A DNA stretch of 8,303 bases from an uncultured Leptolyngbya sp. (GCA_937899365.1 CALBPH010000391.1:1-8303), one strand, 5' to 3'; shown: positions 1 to 7,179, numbered from the stretch's first letter. The notes: a model not told the origin generated them from the letters alone. A program made the numbers and translations.

Positions 1-817
1 CGGCATCGGCAGCGCTTCGCAGGCGCTCCCACCAGCTGACAGCCTGGGCAAACTCATCTCCTTGGGGGGCAAACTTGCGATCTTTCAGATAGCTGTAGGT
101 GGTTTGGTCGGGGTTGATATAACCGCAGCGGGCTCCGCCCTCAATGGACATATTGCACAGGGTCATGCGCTCTTCCATGGACATGGCCTCGATGGTGCTG
201 CCAGCATACTCATAGGCATAGCCGGCGCCGCCCTTGGCCCCCAGCTTGCGAATAACGTGCAGGGTGACATCTTTGGCGTAGACGCCAGGGGCCAGGGAGC
301 CATTGACTTCGACGCGCCGCACTTTAAGTTTGTCGAGGGATAGGGTTTGGGAGGCGAGGACATCTCGTACCTGACTGGTGCCGATGCCAAAGGCAATCGC
401 GCCGAATGCTCCATGGGTAGAGGTGTGGCTATCGCCGCAGGCAATGGTCATGCCAGGCTGGGTTAGGCCTTGCTCGGGGGCAATGACATGGACGATGCCC
501 TGGCTGCCAGAACCGACATTGAAAAAGCGGATGTCGTTGGTTTGGGTATTGTTCTCTAGGGCGGCAATCATGTCTTCGGCCAGGCTGTCGGCGAAGGGTC
601 TGGCCTGGTTTTCGGTGGGGACGATGTGATCCACCGTGGCGACGGTGCGCTCGGGAAACATGACTGGCAGGTTGCGATCGCGCAGCATAGCAAAGGCCTG
701 GGGGCTCGTCACCTCATGGATGAGGTGTAGACCAATAAATAGTTGGGTCTGGCCTGAGGGGAGTGTGGTGACCGTGTGAAGGTCCCAAACTTTATCGAAT
801 AATGTGCCTTTGCTCAT
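1..817 (-). CDS. leuC: 3-isopropylmalate dehydratase large subunit (partial, N-terminal 272 residues)
   Basis: LeuC pairs with LeuD to isomerise 2-isopropylmalate to 3-isopropylmalate in leucine biosynthesis, using a 4Fe-4S cluster in the cytoplasm. My translation from the ATG at 817-815 starts MSKGTLFDKVWDLHT and stays open to the left edge. Family blocks are clear: HEVTSPQAF (about 34-42), VATVDHIVPT (59-68), CGDSHTSTHGAFGA (127-140), FGIGTSQV (143-150), and MTLCNMSIEGGARCGYINPD (218-237). The family is usually about 465-470 residues, so roughly 40% is missing at the C-terminus. The missing part should hold the three cluster cysteines, so activity cannot be judged here. No good Shine-Dalgarno lies within 15 nt of the start, and a hairpin occupies the leader. 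It diverges from petL. The high similarity to homoaconitase and aconitase families is noted, but the wording of the motifs is that of cyanobacterial LeuC. Confidence 0.96.
   Translation of the reverse strand, partial: MSKGTLFDKVWDLHTVTTLPSGQTQLFIGLHLIHEVTSPQAFAMLRDRNLPVMFPERTVATVDHIVPTENQARPFADSLAEDMIAALENNTQTNDIRFFNVGSGSQGIVHVIAPEQGLTQPGMTIACGDSHTSTHGAFGAIAFGIGTSQVRDVLASQTLSLDKLKVRRVEVNGSLAPGVYAKDVTLHVIRKLGAKGGAGYAYEYAGSTIEAMSMEERMTLCNMSIEGGARCGYINPDQTTYSYLKDRKFAPQGDEFAQAVSWWERLRSAADA
674..681. repeat. HIP1 octamer GCGATCGC
   Basis: GCGATCGC within leuC, covering the codons for Leu-Arg-Asp-Arg-Asn near residues 45-49. It supports a cyanobacterial origin. Confidence 0.85.
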
Positions 818-834
818 GGGATGCTGCTGTTTCA

Positions 835-868
835 AACCTCTAGGCTCTCCATTCTAGCCTTAGAGGTT
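835..868 (-). promoter_or_regulatory. Bulged hairpin in the leuC leader
   Basis: Read on the minus strand, AACCTCTAAGGCT (868-856) pairs with AGCCTAGAGGTT (846-835). This gives a 12-bp stem with one bulged A and a 9-nt loop, AGAATGGAG. The 3' foot lies 17 nt before the leuC ATG. The loop holds the only GGAG near the gene, about 30 nt from the start and so too far to be an ordinary Shine-Dalgarno. There is no T-run after the stem, so a terminator is unlikely. It could act in the mRNA or as a palindromic DNA operator. That is inference; only the pairing is seen. The rest of 818-988 shows no promoter I would defend. Confidence 0.4.
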
Positions 869-975
869 CACATTCAAGGGTGCGCTTAGATCATCAAAGG
901 GCAGATCGGTCGCGACAAATGGTCAATGAACATGTTTCAATGGTTGAATATACGTCTTTTTTGATTGCTATAAAA

Positions 976-981
976 AAGGAG
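976..981 (+). promoter_or_regulatory. Shine-Dalgarno site of petL
   Basis: AAGGAG lies 7 nt before the ATG at 989. It is a near-consensus ribosome binding site and supports translation of the short petL frame from that ATG. The possible TATAAA at 969-974 overlaps or abuts it and is therefore unlikely to be the -10 element of this gene. Confidence 0.75.
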
Positions 982-988
982 TTTGGCA

Positions 989-1084
989 ATGGCTGGAGCA
1001 GTGATTTATTTGGTGATTTTGTTTGGCGCAGCAGGTGCTGGTATTGGTATGTACTTTGGTCTTAAAGCAGTCAAGCTAATCTAG
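989..1084 (+). CDS. petL: Cytochrome b6f complex subunit PetL (subunit VI)
   Basis: This 31-residue frame begins MAGAVIYLV and ends FGLKAVKLI, then TAG. It is a single hydrophobic segment (about residues 4-25, rich in Gly, Ala, Val and Ile) with a short basic tail. From recall of the Mastigocladus laminosus b6f structure, PetL there is of the same size, begins with a GAV-Y-V pattern and ends K-I-KLI, which matches well. PetL is one of the four small single-helix subunits at the edge of the b6f complex in the thylakoid membrane and helps stabilise the dimer. An AAGGAG ribosome binding site precedes the start by 7 nt. A stem-loop terminator follows about 75 nt downstream. The gene stands alone between divergent leuC and a convergent polysaccharide gene. 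PetM, PetN and PetG are less likely because their motifs differ. Confidence 0.82.
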   Translation: MAGAVIYLVILFGAAGAGIGMYFGLKAVKLI

Positions 1085-1150
1085 CCTGAACGATTCCAGG
1101 GCTGCCAAACGTCCCAAAAAGTATTTCTAGACTATATTTCCAAATTTTCA

Positions 1151-1208
1151 AAAAAATGTGTGCGAGCAGGGATGGGTGAAGAGAGCCTTCCTGCTCGCAC
1201 TTATTTTT
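1151..1208. terminator. Bidirectional intrinsic terminator between petL and the wzy/waaL-like gene
   Basis: GTGCGAGCAGG (1160-1170) and CCTGCTCGCAC (1190-1200) form a perfect 11-bp stem around a 19-nt loop that may pair further. On the plus strand it is followed by TTATTTTTG, suited to ending petL. On the minus strand it is followed by ACATTTTTT, suited to ending the convergent gene. The stop codon of that gene (1203-1201) directly abuts the stem. Confidence 0.88.
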
Positions 1209-2469
1209 GTGGATTTGCTGATGACGTATGGCTGGTTAAAACACCAATGCTTGCCAAAAGAAACCAGCTCAGAACGTTAATACGAGCATCGAACAGGGTG
1301 ACATCAAACAGGCCAAAGAGAATGCAGCCGGTAAAGCCCAGCAGATAGCTCAGTAGGGCAGTATTGGGGCTGACAAGCAGGCGTCGGATGCCAGCCATAT
1401 AGCGATGGCCGACCACCCCACAAAAGAGCAGCATGGTGGGAATGCCGGTGTCACAGGCTAAATAGAGCCAAAGATTATGGGGATGAAACAGACGCTCATG
1501 ATCGGTGACGCTAAAGGGCACATATTGGTGACTAAAGCCCCCCAGCCCCCAGCCCACTAGGGGACGCTGCTGAATGAGGTCAATGGCTATTTGCCAGGCC
1601 GCAACACGGGGGTCGTTGGTAAATAGAGCAATGCTGAGGGAACGACCGCCAAAGCCCATAACCAATAGTCCTGTGGTGATGGCGCTGGCAATGACGAGCC
1701 CCAACATCCACACCCAGCGACAGCGCCGAGCTAAGTATCCGGCAATGAGTAACAGGGCGACGGCGGCGATCAACCCATTCCGGGAGCTGGTGCAAAAAAC
1801 ACCGATGCCAGCCAAGGTGACAGCCGTGGCGATAGCGGCTGTCATTCTACGAGATTCTTTTGCTCCCTGATATATCTGTCCCACCAGTAGCCCTAGCCCC
1901 AGACCCAGCACAATGGTTAGATAGTTGCTCAAAATGTTGGGATGGCTCAAACCGGCATGGGCGCGGTGGCCATTAAAGCTGACGTCAAATACCCACTGAA
2001 AGATTGGCCAATCAATTACCCGGGCGGCAATATTGGGGAATCTGACAATGTATTCGATTAGAGCGGCGATACTAAAGGGTAACGAACCTAGCACCAGAGC
2101 CTGGGCCATGGTGGTTAAGAGCTGGCCGTTGGGCTGAAAACGAGGGGCCGTGTAGAGGACGCCGACCAGCAAAAAGTAGGGTAGAAAATTGGCTAGTTGC
2201 AGCCATGCATCACCACGGTTGACCGCAAAGCAGGCGCTGATTATCAACCCCAGGGTTAAAAGGCCATAGCCTTGGCGCCACAGTACCTGACGGATGGGGT
2301 GAAAGCGCTGGTACAAAGCGGTGAGCATGAGGGCCACTAGGATGGCTAGACTCAAGTAGCTAGCGAACGGTAGCACGACCATGGCCCCGAGCCACAGCCA
2401 GTCTTGCCACGGGCCAGAGCGCAGAATGGTGAAAAATTTTTGTGTGGATTGAGCTGAGTTAATACGCAC
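1201..2469 (-). CDS. O-antigen polymerase/ligase family membrane protein (Wzy_C domain)
   Basis: This 422-residue protein is mostly hydrophobic, with about 10-12 membrane segments. The Wzy_C-type core is visible: the block TSSRNGLIAAV (227-237), then DPRVAAWQIAIDLIQQRPLVGWGLGGF (286-312), an extracytoplasmic loop, and FHPHNLWLYLACDTGIP (328-344). The Arg of SRNG (230) and the HPHN histidines (329, 331) match positions conserved in both Wzy polymerases and WaaL ligases. Family members act on the periplasmic face on undecaprenyl-diphosphate-linked glycans, either joining repeat units or moving the finished chain to its acceptor. Sequence alone does not separate the two roles. The start is a GTG (2469-2467) that overlaps the end of the upstream phosphoglycosyltransferase gene by 11 nt, so translation is probably coupled. 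No ATG is available near the N-terminus. It is the last gene of its minus-strand unit and ends at a stem-loop terminator. Confidence 0.86.
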   Translation of the reverse strand: MRINSAQSTQKFFTILRSGPWQDWLWLGAMVVLPFASYLSLAILVALMLTALYQRFHPIRQVLWRQGYGLLTLGLIISACFAVNRGDAWLQLANFLPYFLLVGVLYTAPRFQPNGQLLTTMAQALVLGSLPFSIAALIEYIVRFPNIAARVIDWPIFQWVFDVSFNGHRAHAGLSHPNILSNYLTIVLGLGLGLLVGQIYQGAKESRRMTAAIATAVTLAGIGVFCTSSRNGLIAAVALLLIAGYLARRCRWVWMLGLVIASAITTGLLVMGFGGRSLSIALFTNDPRVAAWQIAIDLIQQRPLVGWGLGGFSHQYVPFSVTDHERLFHPHNLWLYLACDTGIPTMLLFCGVVGHRYMAGIRRLLVSPNTALLSYLLGFTGCILFGLFDVTLFDARINVLSWFLLASIGVLTSHTSSANPQK

Positions 2470-3901
2470 CGTCCCCCATTAGGACCACCCAAACGGTACG
2501 AATTAGGATATAGATATCTAGCCAAACTGACCAGTTGCGCACATAGTAGGCGTCGAGATTAACCCGCTCTTGGTAGGTGATGTTGTTACGGCCTGAGACT
2601 TGCCATAACCCGGTCAACCCTGGGAGTACCTGGGTGTAGAGTTCGAATTTTTCTTCGTATAGTTTGACTTCATCGTGGACGATGGGGCGGGGACCCACGA
2701 GACTCATTTCTCCCCGTAGTACGTTCCAGAGCTGGGGGAGTTCATCTAAGCTGGTGCGACGCAGCCATCGACCTAACCGGGTAATTCTGGGGTCATATTT
2801 CAGCTTGCGGTCTTGGACCCAATTGGCCCGTAATTCTGGGTGACTGATGAGATACTCCTTGAGTACCTGGTCGGCGTTGGGCACCATGGTGCGAAATTTC
2901 CAGGCTTTGAAGGGACGCCCTTTACGACCAATGCGGGTTTGCCGATAGAAAATGGGACCTCGGGAGTCGAGGCGAATAGTCAGGGCGATCAGGACAATTA
3001 GGGGTAGGGAAATAATCCCGACCAGTAGGGTGAGGCACTGATCTAAAAGACTTTTGGTTAGCTTAGGACCCGGTAGTAAAAGCTGTTGTCGAGATTCTAG
3101 GCCGAGGACGCCACCCAAATCGCGGGCGGCAACCCACAGACTGGCCATGCCAAACAGGTCAGGAATAATGAGTAAGTGGGGAAAGGCTCGACCATAGCGC
3201 TGTGCTACATACAGTAGGCGGTCGCGGTGCACCCCCGGCATGGCCATGATGGCGTAGGGAATGTGGTCACGGCTAGCGAGTACCGGTGCCTGGGCCAGGT
3301 TGCCAATGACTGGAACCCCTTCAAGACTGCCGTGCTTGGTGACATCGTCATCTAGCACGGCGACGGGTTTTAGACCCAAGGCCGGCTGACGATGCAGGGT
3401 GCGAATAACGACGGCTCCGGTTTTGCCAGCCCCCAGCACAAGTACCGGGTAGCCCCACCAAGATCGCTTTGCCACTAAGGCCCTCAGCCCGTAACGCCCC
3501 AGCAGTGGAAAGATAATAGATAGCCACCAAGCCATGAGAAAAGCGGCTCGGGAATACAGCTCTAAATCTCGAAACAGAAAGATGGCCGACCCCAGGGTGA
3601 GATAGAGCAGCGTTGTGGTTAGGGTTAATCGTCGGAGTTCTTCCACTGGCCCCACCCCCTGGCCTGGGTAAAGACCTGATAGGCCATAGCCGAGTAAAAA
3701 CAGCCCCAGTAACGGCCATAGCTCCCAATACCGCGGTGGCTCATACTGGACGTTAAACCATAGCCGCACATACACACTGACAATGCCGGCTAAACTCAGG
3801 CAGATGGCATCGCATACAACCAAGGCTGTCACCATGTAGCCGGGATGGGCGTTGACTTTAAGGGTTGCGATCGCAGGTTGAGTCGGCTGAGAAAGAGTCA
3901 T
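2459..3901 (-). CDS. WbaP-like undecaprenyl-phosphate hexose-1-phosphate transferase
   Basis: This is a phosphoglycosyltransferase of about 480 residues that would move a hexose-1-phosphate, typically galactose or glucose, from a UDP-sugar to undecaprenyl phosphate and so start repeat-unit assembly. The N-terminal 140 residues hold several membrane segments. A Rossmann-like middle domain follows, with VLVLGAGKTGAV (about 153-164). The C-terminal bacterial sugar transferase domain has KFRTM (about 335-339), SLDELPQLWNV with the catalytic-type Asp-Glu pair (about 386-387), SLVGPRP (about 400-406), PGLTGLWQVSGR, and a final DGAY like that of Salmonella WbaP. Length and order match the long WbaP class. 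I chose ATG 3901 because an AGGTG lies just upstream; the in-frame GTG at 3907 would add two residues and would overlap that site. It lies 30 nt after the GT4 gene and overlaps the next gene by 11 nt. The sugar donor is not deducible. Confidence 0.92.
   Translation of the reverse strand: MTLSQPTQPAIATLKVNAHPGYMVTALVVCDAICLSLAGIVSVYVRLWFNVQYEPPRYWELWPLLGLFLLGYGLSGLYPGQGVGPVEELRRLTLTTTLLYLTLGSAIFLFRDLELYSRAAFLMAWWLSIIFPLLGRYGLRALVAKRSWWGYPVLVLGAGKTGAVVIRTLHRQPALGLKPVAVLDDDVTKHGSLEGVPVIGNLAQAPVLASRDHIPYAIMAMPGVHRDRLLYVAQRYGRAFPHLLIIPDLFGMASLWVAARDLGGVLGLESRQQLLLPGPKLTKSLLDQCLTLLVGIISLPLIVLIALTIRLDSRGPIFYRQTRIGRKGRPFKAWKFRTMVPNADQVLKEYLISHPELRANWVQDRKLKYDPRITRLGRWLRRTSLDELPQLWNVLRGEMSLVGPRPIVHDEVKLYEEKFELYTQVLPGLTGLWQVSGRNNITYQERVNLDAYYVRNWSVWLDIYILIRTVWVVLMGDGAY
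3867..3874. repeat. HIP1 octamer GCGATCGC
   Basis: GCGATCGC with flanking T and A, inside the N-terminal codons of the WbaP-like gene. HIP1 is a highly iterated palindrome of many cyanobacterial genomes. Confidence 0.85.
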
Positions 3902-3931
3902 GAGCACCTGATGCCGAGGGCGATAACCTAA

Positions 3932-5056
3932 CTACTCTAAGGGATTACCTCGCAGAAAACCTGTATAGGTTTGCTCAACACACTCATGAAATTGGGTGCG
4001 AAAGCACTCGATGGAAAATTTTTCCGCCTGTCGGCGTAGATTACCCCGGTTTAATTCATACATACCCATATCAAAGGATTTTACGGCCTGTACCAGACTG
4101 TCAACTGTCTGTTCCGAAAATAGAACACCCGTTTTCCCATGGATGACGGTTTCAGCAACGCCCCCGCGGCCCAAGGCAATCACGGGAGCGCCCGCCGCTT
4201 GAGCCTCGACCGGGGTAATGCCAAAATCCTCCTCTGCTGGAAAGATAAATCCTTTGCACCGCTGCATATAATCAGCGACTACCTCGTCGGGCTGTTTACC
4301 CAATAGGCGAATTGTTGGCCCCGCCATCGTCTTAATTCGCTGCCAGTCTGAACCATCGCCAATCACCACCAGCGGTAGCCCTAATTGGTTAAAGGCTGCC
4401 ACCGTCAGATCGACTCGCTTGTAGGGCACAAACCGTGACACCGTCAGATAAAAATCGTCTCGAGTCTGCTGCCATTCGAACCGAGATACATCCACTGGCG
4501 GGTAAATTACCGTTGCCGGTCGGCGGTAGGCTCGCCAGATCCGCTTGGCCACAAATTGAGAATTGGCCACAAATCGATCCACTCGATTGGCGCTGGTGGT
4601 GTCCCACAGCCGCAGATAGTGCAAAATCAGACGGGTGAGGGCTCCCTTGGGCCCACGCTCTAGACCTGCCTGCTGCAAATACTGATGCTGCAAGTCCCAG
4701 GCATACCGAATGGGGGTGTGTACATAGCTGATATGGAGCTGATGGGGACCTGTCAGTACCCCCTTTGCCACTGCATGATTGCTCGAAATTATCACGTCGT
4801 AGGCGGCTAAATTAAACTGCTCGACCGCCAAGGGCATTAGGGGCAAATATTGTCTAAAGACTCGTTTTGCCCAAGGTAACCGCTGAATAAACGAGGTTTG
4901 AACAGCACGGTGCCCAATAAAATGACGCTGCTCCGCAGATAAAAAATCCACCAGACTAAACAGGTCGGCATCTGGATAGAGCTGCAAAATCTGTTCAACG
5001 ACTTTCTCAGAACCGGCATGGCTAGCCAGCCATTCATGGACAACGGCAACACGCAT
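3932..5056 (-). CDS. Glycosyltransferase family 4 (GT-B, WbaZ-like)
   Basis: This 374-residue retaining glycosyltransferase would add a sugar, perhaps mannose, to the lipid-linked glycan at the cytoplasmic face. The N-terminal domain begins MRVAVVHEWLASHAGSEKVV and includes SSNHAVAKGV (about 91-100) and SYVHTPIRYAWD (110-121), wording typical of WbaZ-like mannosyltransferases. The C-terminal domain has VSRFVPYKR (206-214; Arg208 and Lys213 are the usual donor phosphate contacts), VIGDGSD, and the EX7E element EDFGITPVE (276-284), then AAGAPVIALGRGGVAETV. Length is normal. I placed the start at ATG 5056, where family similarity begins; an upstream TTG at 5074 would add six residues with no support. 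No clear Shine-Dalgarno is seen. It is the first gene of the minus-strand unit and is divergent from the aminotransferase gene. The mannose assignment is inference from similarity. Confidence 0.9.
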   Translation of the reverse strand: MRVAVVHEWLASHAGSEKVVEQILQLYPDADLFSLVDFLSAEQRHFIGHRAVQTSFIQRLPWAKRVFRQYLPLMPLAVEQFNLAAYDVIISSNHAVAKGVLTGPHQLHISYVHTPIRYAWDLQHQYLQQAGLERGPKGALTRLILHYLRLWDTTSANRVDRFVANSQFVAKRIWRAYRRPATVIYPPVDVSRFEWQQTRDDFYLTVSRFVPYKRVDLTVAAFNQLGLPLVVIGDGSDWQRIKTMAGPTIRLLGKQPDEVVADYMQRCKGFIFPAEEDFGITPVEAQAAGAPVIALGRGGVAETVIHGKTGVLFSEQTVDSLVQAVKSFDMGMYELNRGNLRRQAEKFSIECFRTQFHECVEQTYTGFLRGNPLE

Positions 5057-5137
5057 ATCAAAATGACGACACAAATCGTCCTAAGATTCTAGAGCAGAGC
5101 TCCCCAGCATTAAGACCAGTAGGGTAAGTGAAATACC
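5057..5137. promoter_or_regulatory. Divergent spacer between the two polysaccharide transcription units
   Basis: These 81 bp separate the GT4 start (minus) from the aminotransferase start (plus), so promoters for both units probably lie here or inside the neighbouring coding ends. TAAGAT at 5081-5086 (plus) and TAGAAT at 5094-5089 (minus) could be -10 elements, but neither has a good -35 partner at 17 nt. The role is inferred from layout. Confidence 0.35.
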
Positions 5138-6289
5138 GTGAGCCAGATCAATATCCCCATCCTCGATCTCAAGTCCCAGTACCAGGCCATTAAGGCTGAA
5201 ATACAGACTGCCGTCAATCAGGTACTAGATTCCGGGCAGTTTATCCTGGGGCCTGTGGTCAAGGCATTTGAAACCGATGTGGCCAACTATTTAGGCGTCA
5301 AGCACGCCATCGGCGTGAACTCCGGCACCGATGCCCTAGTTATTGGTCTGCGGGCCATGGGAATTGTTCCGGGGGATGAGGTGATCACCACCCCCTTTAG
5401 CTTTTTTGCCACGGCAGAATCCATCAGCATGGTGGGGGCAACGCCAGTATTTGTCGATATTCAGGCCGATTCCTTTAATATCGACCCTAACCTCATTGAG
5501 GCGGCAATCACCCCCAAGACTAAGGCCATTATGCCGGTGCATTTGTATGGCAACCCGGCCGCCATGACCCAGATTTTAGAGATTGCCGCCAAGCATAACC
5601 TCAAGGTAATCGAAGACTGTGCCCAGGCATTTGGGGCCGTCTATAAAGGGGACAGCGCTGGCTGTGGCTGTGGCGAGGCAGCTCGCGATCGCATCCTGGG
5701 TAGCTATGTTGGCACCATTGGCGATGTTGGGGCCTTTTCCTTTTTTCCCACCAAAAATTTGGGAGCCTATGGCGACGGTGGTCTGATCACCACCAATGAT
5801 GACCAGGTTGCCGAGACTGCTCGTATGCTTAGGGTCCATGGTGCCAAAGAGCGTTATAACAATCTGATGCTGGGCTATAATTCTCGGCTAGACGCCATGC
5901 AGGCTGCGATTTTACAGGTAAAACTGCGGCACATTGATGGGTGGAATCACCAGCGGCAACAGGTGGCTAAAACCTACAGTCAGTTGCTGGCGGGTGCCGA
6001 TGGCGTTATTGTCCCTAAATTTTCTGAGGGACATGTGTTTCATCAGTACACTGTGCGTGTTTTGGGTGGCAAACGCGATCAGGTCAAGCAGGCCCTGGCA
6101 GAGGCTGGGATTGGGGCGATGATCTACTATCCTATTCCCCAAGATAAGCTGCCAATTTATCTGGGTCTACATGCAGAAAACCCGGTTAGCAATCAGTTGG
6201 GGCAAGAAGTTTTGAGCTTACCCATGTGGCCTGAGCTGGCATCGGCCCAAATTGAGACGGTGGCAACAGCTTTAAAGTCGCAGCTTTAG
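5138..6289 (+). CDS. DegT/DnrJ/EryC1-family PLP-dependent sugar aminotransferase
   Basis: This 383-residue enzyme would transfer an amino group, usually from glutamate, to a keto-sugar nucleotide, making a 3- or 4-amino sugar for the glycan. Fold-type I features are clear: NSGTDALVIGL (about 60-70), PGDEVITTPFSFFATAES, VIEDCAQAFGA with pyridine-contact Asp160, and SFFPTKNLGAYGDGG with the Schiff-base Lys206. The C-terminal part has LGYNSRLDAMQAAIL, FHQYTVRV and YYPIPQDKLP. The whole resembles WbpE- and FdtB-type enzymes, but the substrate cannot be assigned. Residues about 172-190, between YKG and VGTIGD, look like an insertion where related enzymes, as I recall them, have a short turn; the inserted part includes CGCG and a HIP1 octamer. 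The start is a GTG with only a weak upstream AGGG; no ATG competes. It is the first gene of the plus-strand unit. Confidence 0.92.
   Translation: MSQINIPILDLKSQYQAIKAEIQTAVNQVLDSGQFILGPVVKAFETDVANYLGVKHAIGVNSGTDALVIGLRAMGIVPGDEVITTPFSFFATAESISMVGATPVFVDIQADSFNIDPNLIEAAITPKTKAIMPVHLYGNPAAMTQILEIAAKHNLKVIEDCAQAFGAVYKGDSAGCGCGEAARDRILGSYVGTIGDVGAFSFFPTKNLGAYGDGGLITTNDDQVAETARMLRVHGAKERYNNLMLGYNSRLDAMQAAILQVKLRHIDGWNHQRQQVAKTYSQLLAGADGVIVPKFSEGHVFHQYTVRVLGGKRDQVKQALAEAGIGAMIYYPIPQDKLPIYLGLHAENPVSNQLGQEVLSLPMWPELASAQIETVATALKSQL
5685..5692. repeat. HIP1 octamer GCGATCGC
   Basis: GCGATCGC inside the apparent linker insertion of the aminotransferase gene, encoding the Ala-Arg-Asp-Arg-Ile stretch around residues 182-186. 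Confidence 0.85.
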
Positions 6290-6361
6290 TTTTTTGTTGT
6301 CTTGAACTGTTGTGTGTGGTCAATGCTGTTTGACAAGGCCCGTGAAATCTATAGCCCTACT

Positions 6362-6365
6362 GGAG
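6362..6365 (+). promoter_or_regulatory. Shine-Dalgarno site that decides the wzm start
   Basis: GGAG ends 7 nt before the GTG at 6373. The other in-frame GTG, at 6367, almost touches the site and would leave no spacing, so 6373 is preferred. Confidence 0.55.
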
Positions 6366-6372
6366 AGTGATT

Positions 6373-7176
6373 GTGTTGAAAGTCGTGAGTCCTGCTCGTC
6401 AGGTACAGCTTAAACGCTATAGCGATATCCTAAGGATTTTGGTGGAGCGAAACCTGAAGGTCCGGTATCGCGGCTCTGTTTTGGGTGCCTATTGGTCTCT
6501 GCTCAATCCGTTGATCATGACGGCTGTGTATGCGGCGATTTTTGGTGCAACATTTGCCGAATATTACAACAACTCTATCTTGAGCTATGTATTGGCCGCC
6601 TTTACGGGGATGGTCGTGATCAATTTTTTCTCAACATCCACAGCCCAGGCCCTCTCTAGCATTGTCAATAGCGGTGGTCTGTTGAATAAAGCCAGTCTAC
6701 CGATGAGTGCGTTTCCGGTCTCAACGGTTGCTGCCAATGTGTATCAGCTGTGCGTGGGCACATTGCCGCTACTGGCGATTACCGCACTGGTTTTTTCTAA
6801 GAATGTTTTGAATGTGCTGGTATTGCCCCTGCCGCTGATCGGGGTGGTTATGACCTGTGTGGGGGTGGGGCTGCTGGTGTCGTCCCTGAATGTCTTTTTT
6901 CGCGATTTGCCCTACTTCTATGAGCTGGTGACGTTTGGCCTCTGGATTAGTAGTCCAATTTTTTATCCGGCTGCAATTGTTCCAGAACGGGTAAGGGCGC
7001 TTTTAGTATTTCATCCAATATCCCCTATCATTGAGAGCATTCGACAAATTGTTTTGTCAGGAACTACTCCAGATTTACAGCTAGTATTGCCCACATTGTT
7101 GAGTGGCACTATTTTTCTGGCATTAGGATGGTTTAGCTTTCAATGGCTTAAGCCGCATTTCATGGATTTACTTTAG
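6373..7176 (+). CDS. wzm: ABC-2 type polysaccharide export permease (Wzm-like)
   Basis: This protein of about 267 residues is the membrane half of an ABC exporter for lipid-linked O-antigen, capsule or teichoic-acid-like polymers (Wzm, KpsM, TagG family). The N-terminal amphipathic region ends in KVRYRGSVLGAYWSLLNPLIM, the usual ABC2_membrane entry motif before the first membrane helix. Six hydrophobic segments follow, including GMVVINFFS, the LPLLAITALVF region, LPLIGVVMTCVGVGLLVSSL, FRDLPYFYELVTFGLWISSPIFYP (the conserved FRD segment before helix 5), and a final segment near LLSGTIFLALGWFSF. The start is taken as GTG 6373 because of a well-spaced GGAG. Three nucleotides separate its stop from the ATG of the ATPase gene, so the two are co-translated partners. 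There is an 83-nt gap after the aminotransferase gene with no convincing terminator, so read-through is likely. Confidence 0.92.
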   Translation: MLKVVSPARQVQLKRYSDILRILVERNLKVRYRGSVLGAYWSLLNPLIMTAVYAAIFGATFAEYYNNSILSYVLAAFTGMVVINFFSTSTAQALSSIVNSGGLLNKASLPMSAFPVSTVAANVYQLCVGTLPLLAITALVFSKNVLNVLVLPLPLIGVVMTCVGVGLLVSSLNVFFRDLPYFYELVTFGLWISSPIFYPAAIVPERVRALLVFHPISPIIESIRQIVLSGTTPDLQLVLPTLLSGTIFLALGWFSFQWLKPHFMDLL

Positions 7177-7179
7177 GGC

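Noticed and set aside
62..629. Open frames on both strands across leuC (62-343 plus, 163-444 minus, 378-629 plus)
   Set aside because: The minus-strand frame ending at the left edge encodes unmistakable LeuC over the whole stretch. The others are shadow frames without family motifs.
944..974. TTGAAT (944-949) and TATAAA (969-974) as a petL promoter
   Set aside because: The spacer is 19 nt and the implied transcript start would lie at or beyond the ribosome binding site, so the mRNA would lack it.
880..1065. 61-codon plus-strand frame overlapping petL
   Set aside because: It is in another frame from petL, has no ribosome binding site and has no recognisable protein features. PetL explains the region better.
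5089..5104. GAGC-AGA-GCTC mini-hairpin in the divergent spacer
   Set aside because: A 4-bp stem with a 3-nt loop is expected by chance and has no further support.
6267..6296. Possible terminator after the aminotransferase gene, with a T-run at 6288-6295
   Set aside because: Only a direct repeat of CAGCTTT and a 4-bp stem precede the T-run. There is no stable hairpin.
6330..6355. TTGACA (6330-6335) followed by TATAGC (6350-6355), a possible promoter for wzm
   Set aside because: The spacer is only 14 nt, and a start about 7 nt after TATAGC would fall on the ribosome binding site. Read-through from the aminotransferase gene is simpler.
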